A stretch of DNA of 20,898 nucleotides from Collinsella aerofaciens (GTDB lineage: Bacteria; Actinomycetota; Coriobacteriia; Coriobacteriales; Coriobacteriaceae). The stretch is from contig RPYR01000177.1 in NCBI GenBank assembly GCA_008671285.1, forward strand, positions 1 through 20,898, given 5' to 3'. The notes under the pieces are model-generated. The model saw nothing but the letters and a program-made list of their open reading frames with translations, had not been told where the DNA came from and did not search any database. This document shows, piece after piece, positions 1 to 9,293 of the stretch (positions within the stretch are counted from its first letter, which is position 1; each line of letters opens with the position of its first letter). Both the position numbers and the translations under genes were made by a program.

Positions 1-1430
<1,430 letters not shown>

Positions 1431-1700
1431 ATGTTGTTGTTCCTTATCTGCACGCGCAATGGGCACGGCGTGCGGCCGCGCGGGCGTGCTTGGTAGTGCG
1501 CTAATACATACAAAAACAGGTGCGCACAGAGAGGACGTTGCTCAGCACGCTGGCGATCGCTTTGGCAGCCCTATCACACGCCGTCCAGACGCAGCAGCTC
1601 TAAGCGATGGAGCAGATTCGCCGCCGGTTAGTATACCCGCACTCCGTATGCCCCCACGTAAACCACAGATGACGAGGCGGACGGGGCGGGCCTGGCTGAT
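1431..1700. other. Intergenic region upstream of the helicase
   Basis: About 270 bases between the helicase start and the first 59-bp repeat cluster. No convincing coding region is seen. On the minus strand a TATACT hexamer (1630-1635) is a possible -10 for the helicase. It would give a leader of roughly 190 nt, and long leaders are known for cold-induced DEAD-box helicase mRNAs. No good -35 is visible. The GC-rich 1470-1500 stretch could fold, but I see no defined hairpin. Confidence 0.4.
1630..1635 (-). promoter_or_regulatory. Possible -10 element for the DEAD-box helicase
   Basis: TATACT on the minus strand, one mismatch from TATAAT. It lacks a recognisable -35 at 16-18 bp, so it is a weak proposal based on the hexamer alone. 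Confidence 0.25.
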
Positions 1701-1840
1701 TGTCTCAATCTGTAACATCTACAGGGCAAATCTTCCTCTACGTGTTACAGATCGAGACAAACGGTCGACACGGTTCACAAACGTCTCAATCTGTAACAGT
1801 TAACGAGTAAAATCGGTCCTAATTGTTATAGATCAAGACA
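1701..1840. repeat. 59-bp inverted-arm repeat, cluster A (2 copies)
   Basis: Two copies, 1701-1759 and 1782-1840, separated by 22 nt. Each has a left arm matching TGTCTCAATCTGTAACA, a 25-nt middle, and a right arm matching TGTTACAGATCGAGACA. In the second copy the right arm has drifted (TGTTATAGATCAAGACA). The cluster lies between the divergent helicase and FHA genes. The middles of the two copies share little sequence although their length is identical. Confidence 0.95.
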
Positions 1841-1905
1841 GAGGGGGATTTCCGTCCAGTCCAAACCAAATCTCTCGGTCTTCCTGCAATTTCGAACATG
1901 TGGCC

Positions 1906-1911
1906 TATAAT
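1906..1911 (+). promoter_or_regulatory. Probable -10 element for the FHA-kinase genes
   Basis: A perfect TATAAT hexamer about 108 bp before the FHA start codon and 66 bp after repeat cluster A. No strong -35 stands at 17 bp; TTCCTG at 1881-1886 is 19 bp away. If used, the transcript would have a leader of about 100 nt. Confidence 0.45.
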
Positions 1912-2018
1912 GTTGCTTTGGTTACGCTATATATTGCGCAGCCATTTAATACGTCGCCCACCGGGGGCCATTAATTCCTATCGCCATATTGGCTAGGAAG
2001 CAATCAAAGGAGGTATCC

Positions 2019-2981
2019 GTGGCAGCAGAGACGCCTTGCTCGGTCCTCTATAACGATATTCGCTCGTTCGGCGGTCTTAAACATCTCGAGATCGCCCGAA
2101 TGCTCATCAATGGAAACTCTTATCTCGGCAGTACCCTGCTCGAGAAATGTTCTTCCAACCGCTCGTATCTCACCCGTTACATCGTCCATCGCAAGCCTGA
2201 CCAGTGCGCGCCCTCCATCTACAGCGACTTTACCGTCACCACGCTCAACCTTTCCTCGGCAATCTGCAGCAAGCTCGGCGGCGGCGAGTCCGCCTATCGG
2301 GCAATCGCCGAGCACTATCACGGTCCGGCCGCCAACGAAATGATGTCGGCTCTCGCCAGCTACAAGCTGGACAGCCGCCTATATGCAAATGCCCTCAATC
2401 GCATCGACAACTTTGACGGCAATGCCGTGCGCGAGAAAAGCACGCTTTACCTTATGCTCTTTGTGGCAACGGGGGCGCTCGCCGATCCCGTTCAGGGCGT
2501 GGCCACCGTCGAGCGCTTTTGCGACAGCAAGACGGGCGAGCACTTTGGCACCACCGAAACTACCGTCGGACGTGGCTTTATGAGCAGCCTGGAGCAGCCG
2601 CGCACCGTCGCCCCCAACCTCGGTCTGCTCAGAACCCATGCCGACAACTGCGCCGACATGCAAATCCATCCCCTCACACGCGATCCGCACGGCACCGTGA
2701 TTGGTTCTTTGCCCAAAACCTCGCCCAGCATCACCGATGTGGGCGCCGACGCATCGCGCGAGCATCTTCGCATTTGGCTTGAGGGTGAGCACTGGTACGC
2801 CCAGGGCCTTGGATCGACCAACGGCACGATGCTCGAATCGGGTGCAGGCGGCGGCGATATTATGATTGAGCCGCCGCGCGACCAACGCGAGCCCGGCAAG
2901 ATCTATCCCCCAGTGGAAATCGAAAACAGCGACAGGCTCCATCTGGGTCTCTACACGACATTCCTTGTCATTGTGGACTAG
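2019..2981 (+). CDS. FHA-domain protein, partner of the adjacent Ser/Thr kinase
   Basis: A 320-residue cytoplasmic protein with a C-terminal forkhead-associated domain, a phosphothreonine-binding module that usually reads substrates of Hanks-type kinases. The FHA signature spans about residues 220-318: VIGS, then SREHLRIW near 243-250, then GLGSTNGTML (S266 in STNGT), then the closing strand DRLHLGLYTTFLVIVD. The first 200 residues look mostly helical and match no family I recognise. Start choice: GTG 2019 has AAAGGAGG (2006-2013) 5 nt upstream. An upstream in-frame TTG at 1989 would put that ribosome site inside the gene, so I reject it. No signal peptide or membrane segment is seen. The kinase gene follows after 114 nt, which suggests a reader/writer phosphorylation pair. 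Confidence 0.85.
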   Translation: MAAETPCSVLYNDIRSFGGLKHLEIARMLINGNSYLGSTLLEKCSSNRSYLTRYIVHRKPDQCAPSIYSDFTVTTLNLSSAICSKLGGGESAYRAIAEHYHGPAANEMMSALASYKLDSRLYANALNRIDNFDGNAVREKSTLYLMLFVATGALADPVQGVATVERFCDSKTGEHFGTTETTVGRGFMSSLEQPRTVAPNLGLLRTHADNCADMQIHPLTRDPHGTVIGSLPKTSPSITDVGADASREHLRIWLEGEHWYAQGLGSTNGTMLESGAGGGDIMIEPPRDQREPGKIYPPVEIENSDRLHLGLYTTFLVIVD

Positions 2982-2984
2982 CGC

Positions 2985-3021
2985 GGACGGCGATCGAAAG
3001 ACGGTCGCCGTCCGTCTTTCG
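2985..3021 (+). promoter_or_regulatory. Two mutually exclusive hairpins between FHA and kinase genes
   Basis: Hairpin A pairs GGACGGCGA (2985-2993) with TCGCCGTCC (3005-3013), a 9-bp perfect stem. Hairpin B pairs CGAAAGACGG (2995-3004) with CCGTCTTTCG (3012-3021), a 10-bp perfect stem with a 7-nt loop. The 3' arm of A lies in the loop and 3' arm of B, so only one can form. It starts 4 nt after the FHA stop codon. It may reduce read-through into the kinase gene; there is no strong T run, so a classical terminator is doubtful. Confidence 0.55.
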
Positions 3022-3095
3022 TCTGCTACCTTCTGCGTCGTAAACGACAATGCTCACGTATACGCGCGGCAACCCATGCCAGACAAAGGAACGCC

Positions 3096-5180
3096 ATGGA
3101 TACTACCGATAGCGCCTATGGCGACAAACTCATCCGTCTTGACACGTTCGACACCGCCGTGGCGGTCGACCCCAGCGCCGAGGACGACGCCAAGCGTCGG
3201 TTTATGACGCTTATTCTCCAGACGGCCCACCGCAACAACGGCAACATCGGACACGTGCTGCGCGCGACCAACACGAGCGGCGAGGTCTTTGCCGTCAAGC
3301 TACTCAAGGACAACGCCATCCTTTCCGGCCAAGCCCCCGACCGCTCCGCCGAGCAATCGGCAGCGCACCTGGCCAGCACCGCCGCGCTGTTCGAGGAGTA
3401 CCGTCATCTGTATACCGTCTCGCACCTGCGCGGATTTCCGCGCGTCTATGGCTACGGATCGTGCGAGGATGACCCTCTCATCCTCATGGAGTGGGTCGAG
3501 GGCACCTCGCTCAAGCAGGCGCTGCCCCTGCTTCCGCACGACGCCTCGGGCGGGCTGACCACCCAGATGGTCGCCGCCGTCGGAAACGCCGTGCTTCGCG
3601 CACTCCTGATGACCCAGGGGCTCGTGAATCCGGTCGTCCATCGCGACCTGTCGCCTGCCAATATCATGTTCCGCACCACCAGCCGAACGCTCGAGCAGCA
3701 GATTGCCGATTGCTCCTTTGACCCCTGCCTCATCGACATGGGCTCCGCGACCATGGCTCTCGGCGACGACACGATCACCCGGCGCGCCGACATCTGGCGT
3801 TTTGCCACGCCCGCATACGCCGCGCCCGAGATGCTCACGCAGGATATCGAAGGCATCGCGGCCCTTCGCCGTTCGCCGGCAATCGATGTCTACGCGCTTT
3901 CGAGCATTCTGTACCAGCTCTACAGCGGTCGCAAACCGTTTGACTTTGAGTCGACGGACGCCGCTGCAACCGGCTCGTTCTATCTCGTAAAGACCAAGAC
4001 CAAGCCGACACCGCTCGAGCCGCGCTGCGAGGGCGATGAAGCGCTCGCCCAAATCATCATGAAGGGTCTCTCAGTCGAGCAATGCGATCGCCCTACCGAG
4101 CAGCAGATGCTCGAGGTGCTCTCGACATACCTCACCGACGCCGAATCCGAGGGCCGCGAGGGCGCAGGCAGTGACGCCGCAATCGACATCGACTCCGGTA
4201 CGCACCTTAAGGTCGACGTCGCCGGCGAGCGCGCGCGAGAGATTCTGGAGCAGGCCCGACACGATGCCATGACCCGCCGCCGCTTTATTATCGGTGGCGT
4301 CGTTGCAGCCGTTGCGGGGCTCAGCGTCATTGGGGCGGCAACCCATGGCTTTGGCATCCCCGACTACCTCGATGGCATCCGCAGCTCTCTTGACGACTAC
4401 ACCTGGGATCAGCTGCAGGAGATTTCGCTCAAGATTAAGGCCGCCGAGACCCGTAGCGAGGCACGCGAGATTGCCAAGCGCTACCACCTGCTCGATGCCG
4501 ATGGGCATATCCCCTATCCGTGTACCAAGCGCGTGAAACTCACCAACGGGTTGGAGGTCGGCGCGCAGCTTGTGGGCATCCGTCACGATGAGCTTCTGGA
4601 CGGGACGGGCAAGGCCGGGCTGACGTTTATGTTCGACGCAGGTATTGCCGAGCGCAACGCTGCGGCTGAACCGCCGAGCGCCGGCTGGGCAGATTGCGAG
4701 CTGCGAGAATGGCTCGACGGCGACGGCCTTAAGCTGCTGCCCAACGAGTTGCGCGCACTCATTAAAGGGGTCAAGAAGGTCTCGAACAATGTGGGCGCAG
4801 CCAACAGTGCATCGTGTCTGAGCGAGTTGCCCGCAACCCTTTGGCTGCCCGCCATGGTCGAGCTGTGCGGTACGCAACCGCCCGATTCGTTTGCCAAGGA
4901 CTATCACTACCTGGCAGACATCTACAACAGCGAGGGCAAGGAGTACCAACTCTTCCGCGAGCTCAAGGTGAGCCCGTATTCCACGAACGAGGCGATGGTC
5001 CGTCAGTGGAAGGGCAAGGACACCTGCTGGTGGGAGCGCACGGTGAGCCCCGACTCATCGGAGACCGAAGGCACGCTCTACATAAACCGTGTGGGCCACG
5101 ACGGCGACGCCTTTACGTACGCAACGCCTGCGGACAAGCCAAACAAACGAACCTGCGTGATCCCCGGATTCTGTATCTAG
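3096..5180 (+). CDS. Membrane Ser/Thr protein kinase (Hanks type) with extracellular DUF6273-like domain
   Basis: A 694-residue single-pass membrane kinase. The N-terminal cytoplasmic kinase domain (about 45-350) shows a degenerate glycine loop (GNIGHV), the ATP-anchoring lysine in FAVKLL (K68), catalytic HRDLSPANIM (D184), the metal-binding DMG variant of DFG (D214), and APE (243-245), so it should be active. A basic stop-transfer region (TRRR) precedes one hydrophobic segment at about 397-419. The outer part, about 420-694, contains ELREWLDGDG and LPATLWLPAMVELCG, which resemble the DUF6273 fold; its ligand is unknown. Start choice: ATG 3096 with AAAGGAA 5 nt upstream. It follows the FHA gene, a likely phospho-reader for it. 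Repeat cluster B begins 41 nt after the stop. Kinase identity is secure; the DUF6273 match is by eye. Confidence 0.9.
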   Translation: MDTTDSAYGDKLIRLDTFDTAVAVDPSAEDDAKRRFMTLILQTAHRNNGNIGHVLRATNTSGEVFAVKLLKDNAILSGQAPDRSAEQSAAHLASTAALFEEYRHLYTVSHLRGFPRVYGYGSCEDDPLILMEWVEGTSLKQALPLLPHDASGGLTTQMVAAVGNAVLRALLMTQGLVNPVVHRDLSPANIMFRTTSRTLEQQIADCSFDPCLIDMGSATMALGDDTITRRADIWRFATPAYAAPEMLTQDIEGIAALRRSPAIDVYALSSILYQLYSGRKPFDFESTDAAATGSFYLVKTKTKPTPLEPRCEGDEALAQIIMKGLSVEQCDRPTEQQMLEVLSTYLTDAESEGREGAGSDAAIDIDSGTHLKVDVAGERAREILEQARHDAMTRRRFIIGGVVAAVAGLSVIGAATHGFGIPDYLDGIRSSLDDYTWDQLQEISLKIKAAETRSEAREIAKRYHLLDADGHIPYPCTKRVKLTNGLEVGAQLVGIRHDELLDGTGKAGLTFMFDAGIAERNAAAEPPSAGWADCELREWLDGDGLKLLPNELRALIKGVKKVSNNVGAANSASCLSELPATLWLPAMVELCGTQPPDSFAKDYHYLADIYNSEGKEYQLFRELKVSPYSTNEAMVRQWKGKDTCWWERTVSPDSSETEGTLYINRVGHDGDAFTYATPADKPNKRTCVIPGFCI

Positions 5181-5221
5181 AGAGCGGGCGTCTTGCCGTG
5201 ACGGGACCCCTCCCCGGCAAT

Positions 5222-5440
5222 TGTCTCAATCTGTAACAGTTAGAGGTCATATTTCCCGCCAGATGTTACAGATTGAGACATTAAGTTTCCTGCCAACTGT
5301 TTGTCTTGATCTGTAACAAATACTCGTTAAAACGGGGTCTAGCTGTTACAGATCGAGACGTTAGTTTTCGGCTGAAATGTTTGTCTAAATCTGCAACAGC
5401 TATGGTTCAAAAACCGGTCCAGACGTTACAGATTGAGATG
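5222..5440. repeat. 59-bp inverted-arm repeat, cluster B (3 copies)
   Basis: Copies at 5222-5280, 5302-5360 and 5382-5440, with exactly 21 nt between successive copies, so the period is 80 bp. Arms are 17 bp and middles 25 nt in each. The third copy is the most worn (left arm TGTCTAAATCTGCAACA). The cluster fills the space between the kinase stop and the copA promoter. Confidence 0.95.
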
Positions 5441-5471
5441 TTTGGCAGGGACGGCCCATCGGCCAACCAAC

Positions 5472-5488
5472 CACCTTCATCTGTAATA
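5472..5488. repeat. Decayed left arm of the 59-bp repeat
   Basis: CACCTTCATCTGTAATA resembles the left arm (core ATCTGTAA kept). No matching right arm follows, and it is 31 nt from the previous copy rather than 21. I read it as the relic of a fourth copy at this site. Confidence 0.5.
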
Positions 5489-5513
5489 AAAACTCATATA
5501 TTTCTTTCTGTAC

Positions 5514-5544
5514 TGGACACCCCCAGGGGGTATGGGTGTATAGT
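5514..5544 (+). promoter_or_regulatory. Probable copA promoter
   Basis: TGGACA (5514-5519, five of six matches to TTGACA) and TATAGT (5539-5544, five of six matches to TATAAT), separated by 19 bp. The copper operator lies in the spacer and touches the -35. The start codon of copA is 48 bp downstream. Confidence 0.6.
5519..5531. promoter_or_regulatory. CsoR-type copper operator
   Basis: ACCCCCAGGGGGT is a perfect odd-length palindrome followed by AT, close to the G/C-tract pseudo-palindrome bound by CsoR repressors. It sits between the -35 and -10 of the copA promoter, and a csoR gene is the third gene of the operon. Autorepression relieved by Cu(I) follows from knowledge of the family. Confidence 0.75.
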
Positions 5545-5591
5545 ATCGGATGGTTAACATTTCCGACACTACGTCACAGAAAGGAGAAGCC

Positions 5592-7931
5592 ATGGCTCAA
5601 GATAAGTTCGATGTGGGCGGCATGACGTGCGCCGCCTGCCAGGCGCACGTGGACCGTGCCGTGAGCAAGCTCGACGGCGTCCAAAGCGTCGCGGTCAACC
5701 TGCTCGCCGGTTCCATGATGGTCGACTATGACCCCGCGCAGGTCTCCCCCGACGATATCTGCAGCGCTGTCGATCGCGCTGGCTACTCGGCCTCGCCCGT
5801 CAGCACGGGCACCGACGCCGCCCAAAACGGCAGTACGCGAGCCAGGTCCGGCGCCGCCCATATGGAGTCGCCCACCAAAAAGCTGGAGGCCGCCGCCTCT
5901 GCCATGCGCACCCGCCTCATCGTCTCGATCGTATTCCTCATCCCACTGTTCTACATAGGCATGGGGCACATGCTCGGCTGGCCGCTGCCCGGCATCTTCA
6001 CCGACCACACCCACAGCATGACGCTCGCACTCACCGAGCTCGTCCTGCTCATCCCCATCGTCTACGTCAACGACGCCTACTTTATCAACGGGTTTAAATC
6101 GCTCACGCACGGCGCGCCCACCATGGACGCCCTCATCGCCGTCGGCGCCACCGCGTCCATCGCCTGGTCGCTCTACGCCATGTTCATCATGGCCGACCAG
6201 CTAGCCGCGGGTCAGGTCCACGAGGCCATGATGACGAGCATGGACAACCTGTATTTTGAGAGCGCCGGCACGATCTTGTCGCTCGTCACCGTAGGCAAAT
6301 ATCTCGAGACACGCAGCAAATCCAAGACTGGCGGCGCCATCGAGGCGCTCATTGACCTGGCGCCCAAGACCGCGACCATCGTGGCCGTCGACGGTACCGA
6401 GACCACCGTCGATGTCGATGCCATTCTGCCCGGCCAGGTGCTGCGTGTGCGCCCCGGCGAGTCCATCCCTGTCGACGGCGTGGTACTCGAGGGCGCTTCG
6501 GCCGTGGACGAAAGTGCACTGACCGGCGAGTCCATCCCCGTGGAGAAGACCGCCGGCGCCACCGTCAACGCCGCCACCGTCAACCGCACCGGATCGTTTA
6601 CCTTCCGCGCTACGCGTGTGGGCGCTGACACGTCGCTCTCCAAGATTATCCAGCTCGTTGAGGACGCCAATGCCACCAAGGCACCCATTGCTCGACTGGC
6701 CGACAAGGTCGCCGGCGTGTTCGTGCCCGTGGTATTCGTGATCTCGGCCGTGACCTTTGTGGTGTGGATGGCACTGACCAGCGACGTGAATGAGGCGCTT
6801 ACCTCCGCCGTCGCCGTGCTGGTGATCAGCTGCCCGTGCGCGCTGGGCCTGGCCACGCCCGTCGCCATTATGGTCGGCACCGGCAAGGGCGCCGAGATGG
6901 GCATTCTGTTTAAGAGCGCCGAGGCGCTGGAGAATCTGCGCAGCGTGGGCACCGTGGTGCTCGATAAGACGGGCACGGTCACCCGCGGCAAGCCTGCCGT
7001 GACCGATATCGTAGTAGCCACGCGCACTGACGGCTCGCCCGCCATGAGCGAAAAGGCGCTGCTCAAGCTGGCCGCCGCGCTGGAACGCCAGAGCGAGCAC
7101 CCGCTGGCCGAGACGATTATGGCCGAGTGCGAGACACGCGGGATCGTCGCGCGCATGGTCGAGGACTTTGCGGCCGTGCCCGGACGAGGCGTTACGGCGC
7201 GCGAAGGGCAAAACGCCATTGCAGCCGGCAACGTACGCCTGATGGACGAGCTGGGCGTTACCGTGCCCGCGGGTCTTGCCGAACAATTTGCCGCCGAGGG
7301 CAAGACGCCGCTGTTCTTTGCCAAGAACGGCGAGCTTGCCGGCACCATTGCCGTGGCTGACGAGGTCAAGGAGACGAGCGCCGGGGCCATCGCCGCGCTG
7401 CGCTCGCTTGGCGTCGACGTGCGCATGCTCACCGGCGACAACCGCGTCACCGCCGAAGCGATCGCCCGCCGCGTGGGGCTGAGCAGCGAACAGGTCATCG
7501 CCGACGTTCTCCCCGCCGACAAGGAACGCCACGTGCGCGAACTGCAGGATGCGGGCGGCAAGGTCGCCATGGTGGGCGACGGCATCAATGACTCCCCCGC
7601 CCTGGCGCGCGCCGACGTGGGCCTTGCCATCGGCACCGGCGCCGACATCGCCAAAGAAGGGGCAGATGTGGTGCTCATGCGCAGCGACCTCATGGACGTC
7701 GCCCGCGCCATCGAGCTGTCGCGCGCCACGATCCGCAACATCAAGCAGGACCTGTTCTGGGCACTGTTCTACAACGGCATCGGCATTCCGCTGGCGGCGG
7801 GCGTGTTCTTCCCGCTCACCGGATGGCAACTCTCGCCGATGTTTGGCGCCGCGGCCATGAGCCTGTCGAGCGTGTGCGTCGTGTCCAATGCCCTGCGTTT
7901 GAAATCCTTTAAGCCTAAAGTGGCAAAATAG
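5592..7931 (+). CDS. copA: Cu(I)-exporting P1B-type ATPase CopA
   Basis: A 779-residue membrane pump that exports Cu(I) from the cytoplasm using ATP. One N-terminal heavy-metal-associated domain (about 5-70) carries GGMTCAAC with C13 and C16. Core motifs are TGES (311-314), the channel CPC (414-416), phosphorylation site DKTGT (D458), SEHPLAE with the nucleotide-binding HP, and [10 protein letters not shown] (D663, D667). The last membrane helices contain FYN and MSLSS, the signature of the P1B-1 (Cu+/Ag+) subgroup. Start choice: ATG 5592 with AAGGAG 6 nt upstream. The in-frame ATG at 5550 lies about where transcription should begin, so it is rejected. First gene of the copA-copZ-csoR operon. 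Confidence 0.95.
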   Translation: MAQDKFDVGGMTCAACQAHVDRAVSKLDGVQSVAVNLLAGSMMVDYDPAQVSPDDICSAVDRAGYSASPVSTGTDAAQNGSTRARSGAAHMESPTKKLEAAASAMRTRLIVSIVFLIPLFYIGMGHMLGWPLPGIFTDHTHSMTLALTELVLLIPIVYVNDAYFINGFKSLTHGAPTMDALIAVGATASIAWSLYAMFIMADQLAAGQVHEAMMTSMDNLYFESAGTILSLVTVGKYLETRSKSKTGGAIEALIDLAPKTATIVAVDGTETTVDVDAILPGQVLRVRPGESIPVDGVVLEGASAVDESALTGESIPVEKTAGATVNAATVNRTGSFTFRATRVGADTSLSKIIQLVEDANATKAPIARLADKVAGVFVPVVFVISAVTFVVWMALTSDVNEALTSAVAVLVISCPCALGLATPVAIMVGTGKGAEMGILFKSAEALENLRSVGTVVLDKTGTVTRGKPAVTDIVVATRTDGSPAMSEKALLKLAAALERQSEHPLAETIMAECETRGIVARMVEDFAAVPGRGVTAREGQNAIAAGNVRLMDELGVTVPAGLAEQFAAEGKTPLFFAKNGELAGTIAVADEVKETSAGAIAALRSLGVDVRMLTGDNRVTAEAIARRVGLSSEQVIADVLPADKERHVRELQDAGGKVAMVGDGINDSPALARADVGLAIGTGADIAKEGADVVLMRSDLMDVARAIELSRATIRNIKQDLFWALFYNGIGIPLAAGVFFPLTGWQLSPMFGAAAMSLSSVCVVSNALRLKSFKPKVAK

Positions 7932-7960
7932 GCTCACCATTAAGTCCATTTAGAACGGGT

Positions 7961-8053
7961 TTTCCAAGTGCCCGAGATTGACCTGAAAGAGGAGCGACGC
8001 GTACTTTGGTACGCGAGCGACGGTTTGAAGGTCAAGGTCGGGTGCCTGGGAAA
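7961..8053 (+). ncRNA. Long imperfect hairpin between copA and copZ
   Basis: The whole stretch folds on one axis. Pairs are 7961-7965 with 8049-8053, 7967-7968 with 8046-8047, 7969-7975 with 8038-8044, 7978-7984 with 8029-8035, 7987-7989 with 8024-8026, and the apical stem CGCGTAC/GTACGCG (7998-8004 with 8009-8015) closed by TTTG. Interruptions are mostly purine-purine, including tandem G-A mismatches (7985-7986 with 8027-8028), as found in structured RNAs. Only one base (8045) is bulged. No T run follows, so it is not a simple terminator. It may stabilise or process the operon mRNA, or be a family of intergenic elements; I cannot name it. Confidence 0.6.
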
Positions 8054-8078
8054 GCCGACACAACAGAGAGGAATACCC

Positions 8079-8300
8079 ATGCGTTTCACAATTAAGACTT
8101 CCGGCCTTATGTGCGGCCACTGCGACGCCACCGTCGAGACCGCGCTGCTCAACGTTGCGGGCGTAACCGACGCCGACGCCGACCACGAGACTCAGACCGT
8201 CCAGGTGGAGTGCGCCGACACCGTGACCCCCGAGCAGCTCGCCGCCGCTGTCGAGGGCGCCGGCGAGAAGTTCCACGCCCTTTCGGTGACCGCCGCATAA
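8079..8300 (+). CDS. copZ: CopZ-like copper chaperone (heavy-metal-associated domain)
   Basis: A 73-residue single-domain HMA protein that binds Cu(I) through a CxxC pair and hands it to CopA and probably CsoR. The loop reads GLMCGHC (C12, C15), a variant of GMxCxxC with Leu then Met before the first Cys. The rest fits the family's beta-alpha-beta-beta-alpha-beta pattern, and the length is usual. Start choice: ATG 8079 with GAGAGGA upstream. The frame is open back to 7968, but that part lies in the hairpin above and ignores the ribosome site. It lies 147 nt after copA and 39 nt before csoR, all on one strand, so cotranscription is likely. Confidence 0.9.
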   Translation: MRFTIKTSGLMCGHCDATVETALLNVAGVTDADADHETQTVQVECADTVTPEQLAAAVEGAGEKFHALSVTAA

Positions 8301-8339
8301 CGACCCGCACGTACCCCCGACCAGAAACGAGGACCCGCC

Positions 8340-8612
8340 ATGATGGCAGACCATAAATCGGTGACCCGCATGCTCAAGACGGCACGCGGCCAGATCGACG
8401 GCATCCTACGGATGGTCGAGGAGGACCGTTACTGCGTCGACATCTCCACGCAGCTCATGGCAACACAGGCGCTCCTCGCGCGCATCAACGCCGACGTGCT
8501 CAAGGCGCATATCGAGGGCTGCGTGACTTCGGCAATCGAATCGGGCGACGAGGACCTCAAAGCCGCCAAGCTCGCCGAGATCGAACGCGTCGTCGACAAG
8601 CTCTCCAAGTAA
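8340..8612 (+). CDS. csoR: CsoR-family copper-sensing repressor
   Basis: A 90-residue all-helical repressor of the CsoR/RcnR (DUF156) family. It acts as a tetramer that releases its operator when Cu(I) binds. The metal ligands are in place: C32 in RYCVDIS, then H57 and C61 in AHIEGC (H-x3-C), the spacing that marks true Cu sensors rather than nickel or sulfide sensors. Helix 1 starts with the usual SVTRMLKTARGQIDGI. Two ATGs (8340, 8343) are possible; both fit the GAGGA site, and I use the first. As the last gene of copA-copZ-csoR it probably controls its own operon through the palindrome at 5519-5531. The stop is followed by a REP-like palindrome. Confidence 0.93.
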   Translation: MMADHKSVTRMLKTARGQIDGILRMVEEDRYCVDISTQLMATQALLARINADVLKAHIEGCVTSAIESGDEDLKAAKLAEIERVVDKLSK

Positions 8613-8622
8613 TTGGGGCATT

Positions 8623-8650
8623 GGGGACAGACTTCTTTGCACCGTCTTGG
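8623..8650. repeat. Partial copy of the GGGGACAG element
   Basis: TGGGGACAGACTTCTTTGCA and the following CCGTCTTGG resemble the left half of the palindrome at 8657-8703, displaced by 34 bp, without a complementary right half. Confidence 0.5.
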
Positions 8651-8656
8651 TATTCC

Positions 8657-8703
8657 GGGGACAGGTATGTTTGCACCACATTGGTGCAGATTAACCTGTC
8701 CCC
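8657..8703. repeat. REP-like palindrome after csoR
   Basis: An outer perfect stem GGGGACAGGT (8657-8666) with ACCTGTCCCC (8694-8703), and an inner perfect stem TGCACCA (8672-8678) with TGGTGCA (8682-8688) around a 3-nt loop. GGGGACAG-ended palindromes resemble REP sequences moved by REP-associated tyrosine transposases; no such transposase is in the window. It could also end copper-operon transcripts, though no T run follows. Confidence 0.7.
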
Positions 8704-8758
8704 CTTGCTCTAAATCGGGTATAAAGGCGTGCAGCATATCGAACGAAAGGCAATTTGC

Positions 8759-9232
8759 ATGAATGACTTTATGAAGGGTCGCAATGGTGCCGATGAGCTC
8801 ACCATCGTGATGGGTTTTGCCGGCATCGTCATCGCGATGATCGGATCGATAGCCCGCATCCAGAGGCTCAGCTGGATCGCCATCGCCGTAATCGTGATTG
8901 GCGTGCTGCGCGGCCTGTCCAAAAATATCGACGCACGTCGCAAGGAGAACGAGGCCTTTGTCGCCACGACCGCCAATGTTCCCGGCTTGGGCAAGTTCGT
9001 CGCCAGCTTGGGCGGCGGAGCTGCAGCGGCCAACGCCTCGCGCGCAGCCGGTACTAGCAAGGAAGACTTTGAACGTGCCAAGCGCACAGCCAAGAAGATG
9101 TGGAAGGGCCGCAAGACCACGGCCTATCTCAAGTGCCCCAACTGCGGCCAGATGCTCTCCGTCCCCAAGGGCAAGGGCAAGATCCGCGTCACCTGCCCCA
9201 AGTGCCACGCCAAGATGGAGACGCGCTCCTAG
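8759..9232 (+). CDS. Small membrane protein with C-terminal zinc ribbon
   Basis: A 157-residue protein with two hydrophobic helices at about 13-33 and 37-55, a short loop between them, then a basic soluble part. A Gly/Ala-rich linker (about 85-98) leads to a C-terminal zinc ribbon with CPNC (C126, C129) and CPKC (C146, C149) separated by a Lys/Gly-rich hairpin. This suggests a membrane-anchored protein with a cytoplasmic zinc-binding tail that may bind nucleic acid or protein; no function is known to me. Start choice: ATG 8759 with GAAAGG 8 nt upstream; the in-frame ATG 8729 has no ribosome site. TATAAA at 8720-8725 may be its -10. A strong terminator follows. Confidence 0.8.
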   Translation: MNDFMKGRNGADELTIVMGFAGIVIAMIGSIARIQRLSWIAIAVIVIGVLRGLSKNIDARRKENEAFVATTANVPGLGKFVASLGGGAAAANASRAAGTSKEDFERAKRTAKKMWKGRKTTAYLKCPNCGQMLSVPKGKGKIRVTCPKCHAKMETRS

Positions 9233-9293
9233 CGCCCGCACGCGGGACAAATTAATCAGGTTTGTTTGTCCCAAATCTTAAGTATTTGTTCGA

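Noticed and set aside
1989..2018. TTG start of the FHA protein 10 codons upstream
   Set aside because: The strong AAAGGAGG site at 2006-2013 would lie inside the coding region and is perfectly placed for GTG 2019.
5306..5557. An 83-codon plus-strand frame upstream of copA
   Set aside because: It runs through the repeats and the copA promoter; the arms explain its sequence.
6201..7949. Long minus-strand frames (582 and 510 codons) opposite copA
   Set aside because: Antisense shadows of copA with no recognisable motif; copA on the plus strand carries every P1B-ATPase motif.
7968..8078. An N-terminal extension of CopZ in the same frame
   Set aside because: It would be encoded by the hairpin, and the proper ribosome site and ATG are at 8079; CopZ proteins are about 70 residues.
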